Below, in pieces: positions 56,998 through 64,000 of a stretch of 64,000 bases of DNA. A program made the translations under genes and the position numbers. The notes below the pieces were generated by a model, which did not search any database, had not been told where the DNA came from, and saw only the letters and a program-made list of their open reading frames with translations. Origin of the DNA: Holophagaceae bacterium (lineage in GTDB: Bacteria; Acidobacteriota; Holophagae; Holophagales; Holophagaceae); assembly GCA_016710635.1 (NCBI GenBank), contig JADJVL010000005.1:228977-292976 (forward strand), read 5' to 3'. Within the stretch, counting starts at the first letter, position 1; every line of letters begins with the position of its first letter.

Positions 56998-57350
56998 TCG
57001 AGGTTGTCGTTGACGGTGATTTTGCAGTTGAAGTTGACCTTGCAGTTGAACTTGAAGTTGACCTTGAAAAGGCATCCTTCCCAAGTGCGGATCGCGCCCT
57101 CTGCGATCCGTGCTTGGGAAGGATGCGGCCAAGCGACAGCGCGGCAGGCTGGGTCGCGATCCCCCATCCCCGTGCCGCATGCCGCAAAAACCAGACTCCG
57201 GTTGCACCCATCCTCGTGTCCCGCCCGCAGCCCGGAGCCAGTTCCTGCCGCGCTATCGCTTGCCAGCACCCCCGTTCACCGAGGCCAACCGCCGCCTCGG
57301 CGAACGGGGGTGCCCGTGTTCAAACCACTTCCCCCGTACTCACGCCTGAT
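56998..57350. repeat. Palindromic element related to the 44-kb repeats, single diverged copy
   Basis: Order: GAAGTTGACCTTGCAGTT motifs (57020-57065), hairpin A at 57072-57126 (24-bp stem, 7-nt loop GCCCTCT), arms B at 57127-57148 and 57244-57264, and hairpin C at 57266-57313 (20-bp stem, loop CAACCGCC). Hairpin A keeps the inner AAGTGCGGATCGC arm but has a wholly different outer stem (GCATCCTTCCC). Hairpin C has a stem unrelated to that at 44 kb but the same loop. Confidence 0.85.
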
Positions 57351-57400
57351 GGTGAACGCCGCCCCCATCAAGGCTCCCACCCAGCCGCTAAGATGGCTCC

Positions 57401-58308
57401 ATGCCCGCATCCCTCGAAGGCCAGCTCGTCGTCGCCATCTCCTCCCGCGCCCTGTTCGATTTCGAGGAGGAGAACCGGATCTTCGAATCCGGGGGCGAAA
57501 CGGCCTACGAGCAGCTGCAGCTGGCGCGGCTGGAGCGTCCGGCCCTGCCCGGCGTGGCCTTTCCTCTGGTGCAGAAGCTGCTCGCCTTCAACGGCGCGGA
57601 AAAGCTGGTGGAGGTTGTCATCCTTTCCCAGAACGATCCGGTGAGCGGCCTGCGGGTCTTCCACAGCGCAAAGGTGGCGGGGCTGCCCTTGGAGCGGGGC
57701 GTCTTCACCCGGGGCCGCAACCCCTTCTCCTACCTGCGGCCCCTGGGGGCGAACCTCTTCCTCTCCGCCAAGGAGGAGGATGTGCGCACGGCCCTGGAGG
57801 CGGGCTACCCCGCGGCGCGGGTCTATCCGGAAAGCGCCGTGCAGGCGGAACGGCACCCCAACGAGGTGCGCATCGCCTTCGACGGCGACGCGGTGCTCTT
57901 CGGCGACGAGGCCGAGCAGGTCTACCAGGACCAGGGCCTCGCCGCCTTCCACCGGCACGAGGCGGACCGCTCCGCGGACCCCTGCCGCCGGGCCCCTTCA
58001 AGCCCCTGCTGGAGGCCCTGCAGCGCCTGCAGGTCTCGTCCGCCAGCGGCCCCATGCGCATCCGCACCGCCCTCGTCACCGCCCGCAGCGCCCCGGCCCA
58101 CGAGCGCGCCATCCGCACCCTCATGCAGTGGAACATCGCCGTGGACGAGGCCATGTTCCTCGGCGGCCTCGACAAGGCCGACTTCCTCCGGGAATTCGCC
58201 CCGGACTTCTTCTTCGACGACCAGACCCGCTACTGCGACGCCGCCGCCAAGGAAGTCCCCACCGGCCACGTCGTCGGCGGCGTCATGAACCGCGAGCCCA
58301 GCGCATGA
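57401..58308 (+). CDS. Cytosolic 5'-nucleotidase family protein (PF06189-like, frameshifted)
   Basis: ATG 57401 starts VVAISSRALFDFEEENRIFE, with VVILSQNDPVSGLRVFHS and VRIAFDGDAVLFGDEAEQVY (the DxDxV-type phosphatase motif of the NT5C1 family). Near 57980, in a CCCC run, one base is missing. The corrected frame continues LPPGPFKPLLEALQRLQ and GPMRIRTALVTARSAPAHERA, then FLGGLDKADFLREFAPDFFFDDQ, the acidic motif. The corrected product is about 302 residues. It dephosphorylates nucleoside monophosphates. TAAGAT lies six bases before the ATG, so it is possibly leaderless. The stop overlaps moaD by ATGA. Confidence 0.82.
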
Positions 58309-58529
58309 CCCTCACCGTCCGTACCTTCGCCCGCTACAAAACCCTCCTCGGCTTCGAGCGCCTCGACCTCCCCTGCCCCGGAACGCTGAACGAACTCCTC
58401 GCCGATCCCCGCTTCGCGGCCCTCCCCAAGGACGCCCTGCTGGCGGTGAACCAGGGCTTCGTGGATCGCGGCGCCGTGTTGAAGGATGGGGATGAAGTGG
58501 CGTTGATGCCGCCGGTGAGCGGGGGGTGA
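58305..58529 (+). CDS. moaD: MoaD/ThiS-family sulfur carrier protein
   Basis: The 74-residue ubiquitin-like protein (MTLTVRTFARYKTLLG, DLPCPGTLNELLADP, LKDGDEVALMPPVSGG) ends in the Gly-Gly tail that is adenylated and thiocarboxylated. PPVSGG is the typical MoaD ending, so a role in molybdopterin synthesis is likely. No moaE or moeB is adjacent; its only partner in the operon is the nucleotidase, an unusual pairing. Confidence 0.85.
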   Translation: MTLTVRTFARYKTLLGFERLDLPCPGTLNELLADPRFAALPKDALLAVNQGFVDRGAVLKDGDEVALMPPVSGG

Positions 58530-58562
58530 GGAGTTGTCCGGGCAGGCGGCTTCCCCTCGATT

Positions 58563-59252
58563 TCACTCGAGGATCGGACCCATCGTCGAAGGGCCGGTAT
58601 CTCCGGGCTTCCCATGAAGCCGGTGCTGTATCCAGGAAACCGTGATCCCGACCTGGAATCCTCGACGTTTGTCGCTTTCCTTTGAATAGATCGATAGCAA
58701 CCGCTGACAATCAAGTTCGTTCCCGTGGTAACGCAGCACATACAACATGGAATTGAGCAGTGACTTCGAGGGGGTTTTTCCAAGTATTTCCCAGAATTTT
58801 TCGGTCAGAAATTCAGGATTCCATTCCTGCATTAATGCGAATACCTGAATAGTTGTCAAATTTTTATCTTCCATTAGCCACTTATCCCACTGGTCTAATA
58901 TTTTTAACTTATAATCAACATTTTTAAATGATCTCATCCTGTTGATGGCTAATTGCCATGCAAACAAATAAGGGATATATTGTTGATCTTCGTATGAGAA
59001 TTTTCCATTCTCTGATGATTTGTAAGAGCTTTTCAAATCATGCAATACAACCAATATGGATTCGAATTGTTTTGATTCATTTTCTATTGTTTCAAGTGTT
59101 TGCGTATGCGATTTTAATTTCGGGTTTCTATCTAATATACTTTTAATTTTTGTAGCGTTTTCTTCTTTAAAAACAATGCATTCACGCAATGCTTGGGCAT
59201 GAGCTACCGCCCCTGAAAGGATGACACAAATTATGCAGACTACTTGATACAT
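58563..59252 (-). CDS. AT-rich secreted protein, paralogue of the gene at 60536
   Basis: The 229-residue product has a signal peptide (MYQVVCIICVILSGAVAHA) and a start preceded by AAAGGA. Codons are strongly AT-rich, unlike flanking genes, except for the last 40 or so residues. Blocks shared with the 60536 protein include IPYLFAWQLAIN, TTIQVFALMQEWNPEFLTEKFWEIL, SMLYVLRYHGNELD and a closing RLHGKPGDTGPSTMGPILE. The body is helical, perhaps TPR/HEAT-like. No known domain. Probably acquired from an AT-richer source and duplicated around the protease gene. Confidence 0.75.
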   Translation of the reverse strand: MYQVVCIICVILSGAVAHAQALRECIVFKEENATKIKSILDRNPKLKSHTQTLETIENESKQFESILVVLHDLKSSYKSSENGKFSYEDQQYIPYLFAWQLAINRMRSFKNVDYKLKILDQWDKWLMEDKNLTTIQVFALMQEWNPEFLTEKFWEILGKTPSKSLLNSMLYVLRYHGNELDCQRLLSIYSKESDKRRGFQVGITVSWIQHRLHGKPGDTGPSTMGPILE

Positions 59253-59374
59253 GATTAATTCCTTTATCGTGAACAGCTCGTTTTGATCATCTGAATTCTT
59301 GCCCAGTCTTCATCCGGGCCAGGTGATATCCCGGCTTCGGAGTGCCTCATGTACGATCTGTGCGCCGCGGTCCA

Positions 59375-60313
59375 TCACCGTTCCCCAATGGCCCGGAGAG
59401 AGGCCCGGAAGAAGGCCTCATCCGTTCTGAGTCCGCTCCGCCCGCAGAATTCCGCCATCCATCGCAGGTGCTCGGCGGGCTGGGTCCCGGTGGCCCAGCA
59501 GAGCTTGGCGAGGCACTCCGGGCAGAGGGCGAGGGGGTAGCGGTCCGCCTCCTCCATGGTCTCGCTCCCCGCCATGTTGCACTCGTAGCGGATGCAGTGC
59601 TCCAGGGAGAACATGTGGGCGGTTTCGTGGCTGGCCGTCTTGATCGTGCGCAGCAGGCAGAGGCGGAAGGCCTCCGGTCCCTTCGAAGGATCACCGTTGC
59701 GGGCCAGGGACCAGACGCCCACCCGCTCGTGCAGCGACGCATCCCCGTAGACGAAGTTCCAACCTTCCCCCGGCCAGAGGTCCACCGCCGTCAGCGCCAG
59801 GAAGGCCGCCGCGTCCTCCGGCAGCCTTGGCTTCAGCAGCTCGTCCCGGACGAAGCGGGTGAGGAGCTGAGGCTGGCGTTCGACGGGATGCACGCGGCGG
59901 GCGCGGGCCGGAACCGCGGACAGCGGGAGGTCCGGCAACACGCGGACGGGCCGGTGAAAGGTGAGCCCCAGGAACTCCGCCGTGCGGTCCACCACCCGCC
60001 GCTGCTCCGGCGTGAAAGCCCCCAGAGGGTAGATGTAGAGCACGGTCCGTTGTCCCTCGGGCAAGGTCGGATCACAGGCCAGGTATTGGCGAAAGCTCTG
60101 GCCATCCTCCCGGTGCAGAGAGCGCCATTCCCCCGGCCGGGGCCGGCCCGCGGGACGGTGAAGAGGCCGCAATTTCGCCATGACAGCCCGCAGTTCGGCC
60201 GGCGTGGGCCTCGGGTTAGTCTTCGGGCCTGCGGCGTTGGCTCCGGCGGCCAGGAGGAAGGCGGAAAGGACGAGGGTGCGGAACAGGTCGGGCCTCCGGT
60301 GCTTCTGCCGCAA
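59375..60313 (-). CDS. Secreted archaemetzincin-like zinc metalloprotease
   Basis: The 312-residue product begins with a signal peptide (FRTLVLSAFLLAAGANA, cleaved near 28). The zinc site is HETAHMFSLEHC, then RYECNM, then LCPECLAKLCW. This fits the archaemetzincin pattern HExxHxxxxxHC...CxM...CxxC, with Glu as catalytic base and a four-cysteine second zinc site. The usual Gly between ligands is Ser here. Most archaemetzincins are cytosolic, so a secreted one is unusual. It is flanked on both sides by AT-rich secreted paralogues on the same strand. Confidence 0.85.
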   Translation of the reverse strand: MRQKHRRPDLFRTLVLSAFLLAAGANAAGPKTNPRPTPAELRAVMAKLRPLHRPAGRPRPGEWRSLHREDGQSFRQYLACDPTLPEGQRTVLYIYPLGAFTPEQRRVVDRTAEFLGLTFHRPVRVLPDLPLSAVPARARRVHPVERQPQLLTRFVRDELLKPRLPEDAAAFLALTAVDLWPGEGWNFVYGDASLHERVGVWSLARNGDPSKGPEAFRLCLLRTIKTASHETAHMFSLEHCIRYECNMAGSETMEEADRYPLALCPECLAKLCWATGTQPAEHLRWMAEFCGRSGLRTDEAFFRASLRAIGER

Positions 60314-60535
60314 TCCTAGCGGCTGGCCTGACGTGATCCTTCATGTGGGGGGGGTTGATGTATTTGTGGCACCGGACATCCCCGTCCAAGAGGTCCGCGG
60401 CGTAACGCTCTTGGTGCCCATCACGGTAAAGGACTGATTGGCCGTTCAATGTGGATCGTGTCGGATTCAATGGCCGAAGATCAGCCTTTCCGACAACTCA
60501 AAGTGGTGGTAGCTCTACCAAGTAATGTATGGATA

Positions 60536-61219
60536 TTAAATTTCTAACATTGGACGACCGGTAGGCGGTCCCGGATTTCCAGGCTTCCCGTACAACCTGA
60601 ACCTCAACCAATTGCTTGCATTTTGCATACGTGAAACCCGCTTAGGGTTTTTCTCGGACACTATCGCCTTTTCTAACAGGATTAAATCCTCAGCATCTCC
60701 TCGTTTATATAATACATAGGAGATAGCCAAGACTGTATTATCATTTGTAGATTCGCTCAATAACTTCCAAAATGTTTTAGTGATCAATCGATGATCCCAT
60801 TCTAGTACCAAGGCATAAATTTGGACTGGAGTGAGATCGTTGTCCTTCGATAATTTTGAATCCCAAAGGTTCAAATACCTAGTGACAACAAGATTTTGAG
60901 ATTCATTTCGAAGATTTTTGATCGCTAGATGCCAGGCAAAAAGATAGGGGAGCAGCTGATCAGGTTCTGAATTAGATTTTTCAAAATTGCTTGATTGAGA
61001 AATGTTCACGAGCAGACCGGTTAAAGCGGCCAACTTATGCTCACTGTTTTCCGAGTTTATATATTCTTTTAATTCAACGTATTTATAAGCTTTATTATTA
61101 TTTAACGCCTTTTCGATTTCCTTTTCCGATCTTTCAAAAACGATGGAGTCCTTCAGGGATTGGGCATAACCGTTAGTATTCGCAATGACAACCAAACTCA
61201 GAAGGCTGGTGGTCTTCAC
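60536..61219 (-). CDS. AT-rich secreted protein, paralogue of the gene at 58563
   Basis: The 227-residue product has a signal peptide (MKTTSLLSLVVIANTNGYA). It shares with its paralogue DSIVFER/ECIVFKE, LLPYLFAWHLAIKNLR, LTPVQIYALVLEWDHRLITKTFWKLL, AISYVLYKRGD and the C-terminal RLYGKPGNPGPPTGRPMLE. Identity is perhaps 30-40% by eye, so the duplication is old or selection is relaxed. Composition is AT-rich up to the Gly/Pro-rich tail, which is GC-rich. Function is unknown. Confidence 0.75.
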   Translation of the reverse strand: MKTTSLLSLVVIANTNGYAQSLKDSIVFERSEKEIEKALNNNKAYKYVELKEYINSENSEHKLAALTGLLVNISQSSNFEKSNSEPDQLLPYLFAWHLAIKNLRNESQNLVVTRYLNLWDSKLSKDNDLTPVQIYALVLEWDHRLITKTFWKLLSESTNDNTVLAISYVLYKRGDAEDLILLEKAIVSEKNPKRVSRMQNASNWLRFRLYGKPGNPGPPTGRPMLEI

Positions 61220-61357
61220 TTGATCTCCATCTAAGTGCTAGAGAAGTTCGGCCTTTCTGTGAAGGTCCTGCTCCACTAAGTCGCCTTGCAGGATGCGGGA
61301 GCAGTGTTCGTTCGGCACGTCGCGGACTCTCGGCTGAGCCCCCTCAATATCCCAGGT

Positions 61358-62104
61358 TCACGGCGCTTCCACTTCCAGCTCATGCCACTCGTGGGGATGC
61401 ACCTTCATGTTGAGATAGCCCACGGTGGAGGTCGGGGCGTTCTGGTCGTCGATGCCGAGCAGCGACACCGACGCCTTCACGAGACCCACCTGGGACCGCT
61501 CGCGGAAGCTGGCGACCTGCGCCCCGTGCCCGGCAGGGTGCGTGGCATCCGGTTCCACCGGGATCAGTTCGGACCAGTCGCCCTCGAAGGGATTCACCAC
61601 CTGGACCGTGGCCATGAGCATTCCACCGGACGGGTACTTCGCCTTGAACCCGTTTTCCTGGTGGTTGGGCTCGACGAAGAAGTAGCGCGGCCCGGCCGCA
61701 GCGTCGGAAAGCGCCACGGGGGGATCGATGGACAAGGCGGAGTAGTTCCCGGCGGCGATCTGATAGGCGGCAAAGGCTGGCCTTCCCAGGTGCCGCGGCC
61801 GGGCCTGGATTTCAATGACGAGGATGGTGGTGCCCCGCCCCGAAGGCCGCTGGAAGTATCGCGCCGAGACCGTCTGCGCGTTGTCGAGGGCCTCCGTCAG
61901 GATCCGGATCTCCGACGCCGCCAGGGGACGATCGTTCTCCTCGATCTGGAAGACCGACCGCTCCGGGGAAGGATCCTTGGGATCCAGGGAGAAGGTCGAG
62001 TACATCCCCCAGGCATTCGTGCTGTTGATCGGCGGCGGGGCCACCTGGCCCTGGGCCACGAAGGAAATTGCAGCCGCGAACAGGACGGAGCGATGCATCG
62101 ACAT
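61358..62104 (-). CDS. Secreted hypothetical protein
   Basis: The 248-residue product has an N-terminal signal (MHRSVLFAAAISFVAQGQ; ATG at 62104 or 62098). The mature part contains SVFQIEENDRPLAASEIRIL, TTILVIEIQARP and a Pro/Gly-rich centre, with many beta-type strands ending NMKVHPHEWHELEVEAP. No recognised motif. Normal GC content, so it is native to the region. It is preceded by 150 bp without a gene. Confidence 0.7.
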   Translation of the reverse strand: MSMHRSVLFAAAISFVAQGQVAPPPINSTNAWGMYSTFSLDPKDPSPERSVFQIEENDRPLAASEIRILTEALDNAQTVSARYFQRPSGRGTTILVIEIQARPRHLGRPAFAAYQIAAGNYSALSIDPPVALSDAAAGPRYFFVEPNHQENGFKAKYPSGGMLMATVQVVNPFEGDWSELIPVEPDATHPAGHGAQVASFRERSQVGLVKASVSLLGIDDQNAPTSTVGYLNMKVHPHEWHELEVEAP

Positions 62105-62257
62105 GTTTTAACTCTCCAGGACAGTGAATCCACCAGGACCTGCGGGCAGCTGTGGCGATTCACTTACGCGCCGGGTCCGACCATCCCGCAATGGACAGGC
62201 TACCAGCACCCGCATCGCGCGCGCGTCACGGGCAGACCGGCAGACATCGGTGACGGC

Positions 62258-62551
62258 CTACACCGCCTTCGAAATCCTCCGCCACGCCTGGCCATCGAAC
62301 CGGAACAGCAGGCTGGTGGCGCGGCCGTCCGGGAGGGCGGCGAGGACGTGGGCGACGCGGCCGACGCGGCGGGCCTTGAGGGTCACGGGCTGGGCGCCGT
62401 CCTCCGGGTTCCGCTCGAGGGCCGCGTCCACGGCGGCGCGGAGGAGGGCCTCCTCGGCGGTGAGCTGCAGGGCGGCTTCCGGCGTCGGCGCGGCCATGAG
62501 GCTCGCGGGGACGAGGGCGCAGGCGGCGGAATAGGGCACCAGGCGGGGCAT
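62258..62551 (-). CDS. Small secreted hypothetical protein
   Basis: ATG 62551 is chosen over the 62665 ATG because GGAG lies six bases before it and it opens a signal peptide (MPRLVPYSAACALVPASLMA, then APTPE). The 97-residue product is Ala/Arg-rich, with TAEEALLRAAVDAALERNP and GRATSLLFRFDGQAWRRISKA, a possible small beta-sheet. Unknown function. Confidence 0.65.
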   Translation of the reverse strand: MPRLVPYSAACALVPASLMAAPTPEAALQLTAEEALLRAAVDAALERNPEDGAQPVTLKARRVGRVAHVLAALPDGRATSLLFRFDGQAWRRISKAV

Positions 62552-62711
62552 GGGAACTCCGGATTGTCGAAAGAGCTTTGGAGCGGGTACGACGGGTTGG
62601 CTGGGTTCGTTTATCGGATGGCCGAGGCCCGGGGAATGTTCCCCGGAAATTCCCTTGATGCCCACTGAGCCCGCCCCGGGCCCCGCTTCGTCACAACCGT
62701 GTCACTGCGTC

Positions 62712-64000
62712 CTAGCCCTCGCTGCGGACGTCCACGATCTCGCCGCCGGTGGCCTTCAGCAGGGCCTGGAAGGCGGGCTCCCGGCGCAGCCGGTCCTCGG
62801 GCTTCTCTCCCGTCCCCTCGTCGAAGTGCAGCTCCACGGTCTGCAGCACCGGCACCACCTTCCGCAGGGCCTCCAGCAGGTGGGGATTGGCCCGGTGCTG
62901 CTCCAGGTCCTGGGCGGTGTTGCGCACATTGGCCGGGAAGTGGAAGCGCAGGACGAAGCCCGCCACCTCCAGGCGCGTGGCCATGTGGGGCAGCGTGGCC
63001 AGGGTGCGGGGCAGCGCCGCCCCCAGGGACTTCAGCGCCTCGGAGACCCCGGTGCGCAGGGCCTCGGCGTCGGCGGGATCCACGGGGACCAGGACCGGCG
63101 CGGCGGGGGTCGTGGGAGGAGCCGTGACCGGAGGCGGGGCGACAGGCGCGGCGGCCTCCGCCGCGGGCCGTGGCGCGGGGGACGCGGGAGGCTGCGCCGG
63201 GTTTGGCGTGGGCGTGGGCGCCGGCGCGGACACCGGCCGGGCCGCCGGCTGGGACTCGGCCCGCTGCACCGGCGCCGCCCCCCACCAGGGCGTCCAGGGA
63301 AGCCAGGTGGGGCAGCTGGGCGGCGGTGAGGAGGGCCAGCTCCACCACGACGCGAGGGAGACTCGTGTCCCGGAGGTCCCGCTCCCGCTGGAGCAGGAGC
63401 TGGAGCATGCGGGCGCTGCGGAGCAGGGCCTGGGGGCTGGGATCCCGGCGGGCGTCGGCCTCCAGGCGGTCCCGGAAGGCCAGCATCAGCTCCTTCCAGA
63501 AGCTGGACCAGTCGGCGCCAAGGGCATGCAAGGCCTGGCAGTGGTCCAGGATGGCGGCGCTGTCGCCGGCGTAGAGGGCCTCCAGCACCCCCAGCACCCG
63601 CACCGCCGGCACGATGCCCAGCTGTTCGCGGACGCCGTCCTCCTTCACGAAGCCGTCCCCGGCGGCGATGACCCGGTCGAGGGTGGTCAGCGCGTCCCGC
63701 ATGCTGCCCTGCCCGGCCTCCGCCACCAGGCGCAGGGAGCCGTCCTCGAAGCCCACCCCTTCGGCCTCGCAGACATGGCGCAGGCGCCCTTCGATGAGGC
63801 CGGTGGGGATGAGGCGGAAGGGGTAGATCTGCACCCGGCTCTTGATGGTGTCGGGCACGTCCTGCAGCTCGGTGGTGGCCAGCACGAAGACCGCATGGGG
63901 CGGCGGCTCCTCGAGGATCTTCAGCAGGGCGTCGAAGGCCTGCCGGGAAAGCATGTGCACCTCATCCACGATGTAGACCCGGTAGCGGCAGAAGGCGGGC
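62712..64000 (-). CDS. dnaX: DNA polymerase III subunit gamma/tau, N-terminus beyond window, frame change at a G-run
   Basis: The visible part starts inside the AAA+ domain: YRVYIVDEVHMLSRQAF (Walker B), LKILEEPPPHAVFVLATTE (sensor 1) and GSMRDALTTLDRV (sensor 2). Then comes the lid and collar domain (LRSARMLQLLLQRERDLRDT). The frame of this part continues through a run of six G near 63280-63290 into Arg-rich sequence to 62611. The expected tau tail (QRAESQPAARPVSAPAPTP..., then FVLRFHFPANVRNTAQDLEQ, ending IVDVRSEG at 62712) is in another frame, reached by skipping one G. Either one G is extra or slippage occurs here. DnaX loads the sliding clamp. Confidence 0.88.

Noticed and set aside
60216..60470. 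84-codon minus-strand frame in the gap between the metalloprotease and the AT-rich gene, looked at as a transposase fragment
   Set aside because: No recognisable transposase motif and it runs through the protease signal-peptide region in another frame; nothing supportable is seen in 60314-60535.

Overview
The window is very GC-rich (about 70% by eye), gene-dense DNA from a bacterium. A tandem array of nine Pkn-type Ser/Thr kinases fused to TolB/WD40-like propellers, a lipid-gene operon and a tetraether-synthase-like radical SAM protein point to Acidobacteriota, probably the Holophagae (Geothrix/Holophaga relatives). That placement is inference from gene content; no rRNA is present. Several genes carry single-base frameshifts and two patches (15.7-16.2 kb and 53.2-54.4 kb) carry many, so some breaks may be sequence errors rather than real decay.

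Layout. 1-589: FHA plus GAF-like signalling protein running off the left edge. 743-25481: nine co-oriented receptor-type kinases, one badly frameshifted, with a globin gene on the opposite strand between the third and fourth; the last six are joined by exact 4-base ATGA stop/start overlaps. 25166-27340: uvrB, convergent with and overlapping the last kinase. 27441-28056: two tandem 308-bp palindromic repeats. 28067-39277: a leftward run of lipid or isoprenoid genes (P450, acyltransferase-like protein, AMP ligase, UbiA prenyltransferase, PEP-synthase/Rph-like phosphotransferase, BtaA-like DUF3419, an AT-rich membrane protein, dolichol-kinase-like protein, PAP2 phosphatase). 39480-42528: thioredoxin-fold lipoprotein, WYL protein with a histone-H1-like tail, Xer recombinase. 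42600-44224: acpP-fabF. 44281-44992: two more palindromic repeats. 45047-51840: outer-membrane-type DUF481 protein, SDR, Rrf2 regulator coupled to ttcA, orphan HEPN protein, Tes/MJ0619-like radical SAM enzyme, small membrane proteins, Lgt-like protein. 52012-55441: leftward run of a cysteine desulfurase, two damaged genes and an RlmI-like rRNA methyltransferase, again joined by ATGA overlaps. 55618-58529: Ada-like repair protein, DUF1203, a fifth palindromic repeat, cytosolic 5'-nucleotidase, MoaD. 58563-62551: leftward secreted proteins, including two AT-rich paralogues flanking a secreted archaemetzincin. 62712-64000: 3' part of dnaX.

Functional themes. The kinases are membrane-anchored receptors with a cytoplasmic kinase and a probable periplasmic propeller; the divergent FHA protein could read phosphothreonine. 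The 28-39 kb operon and the Tes-like enzyme suggest unusual membrane lipids. The most novel-looking signal is a family of about 240-nt intergenic elements (five copies) with two long hairpins whose stem sequences differ but stay complementary while loop lengths are kept.
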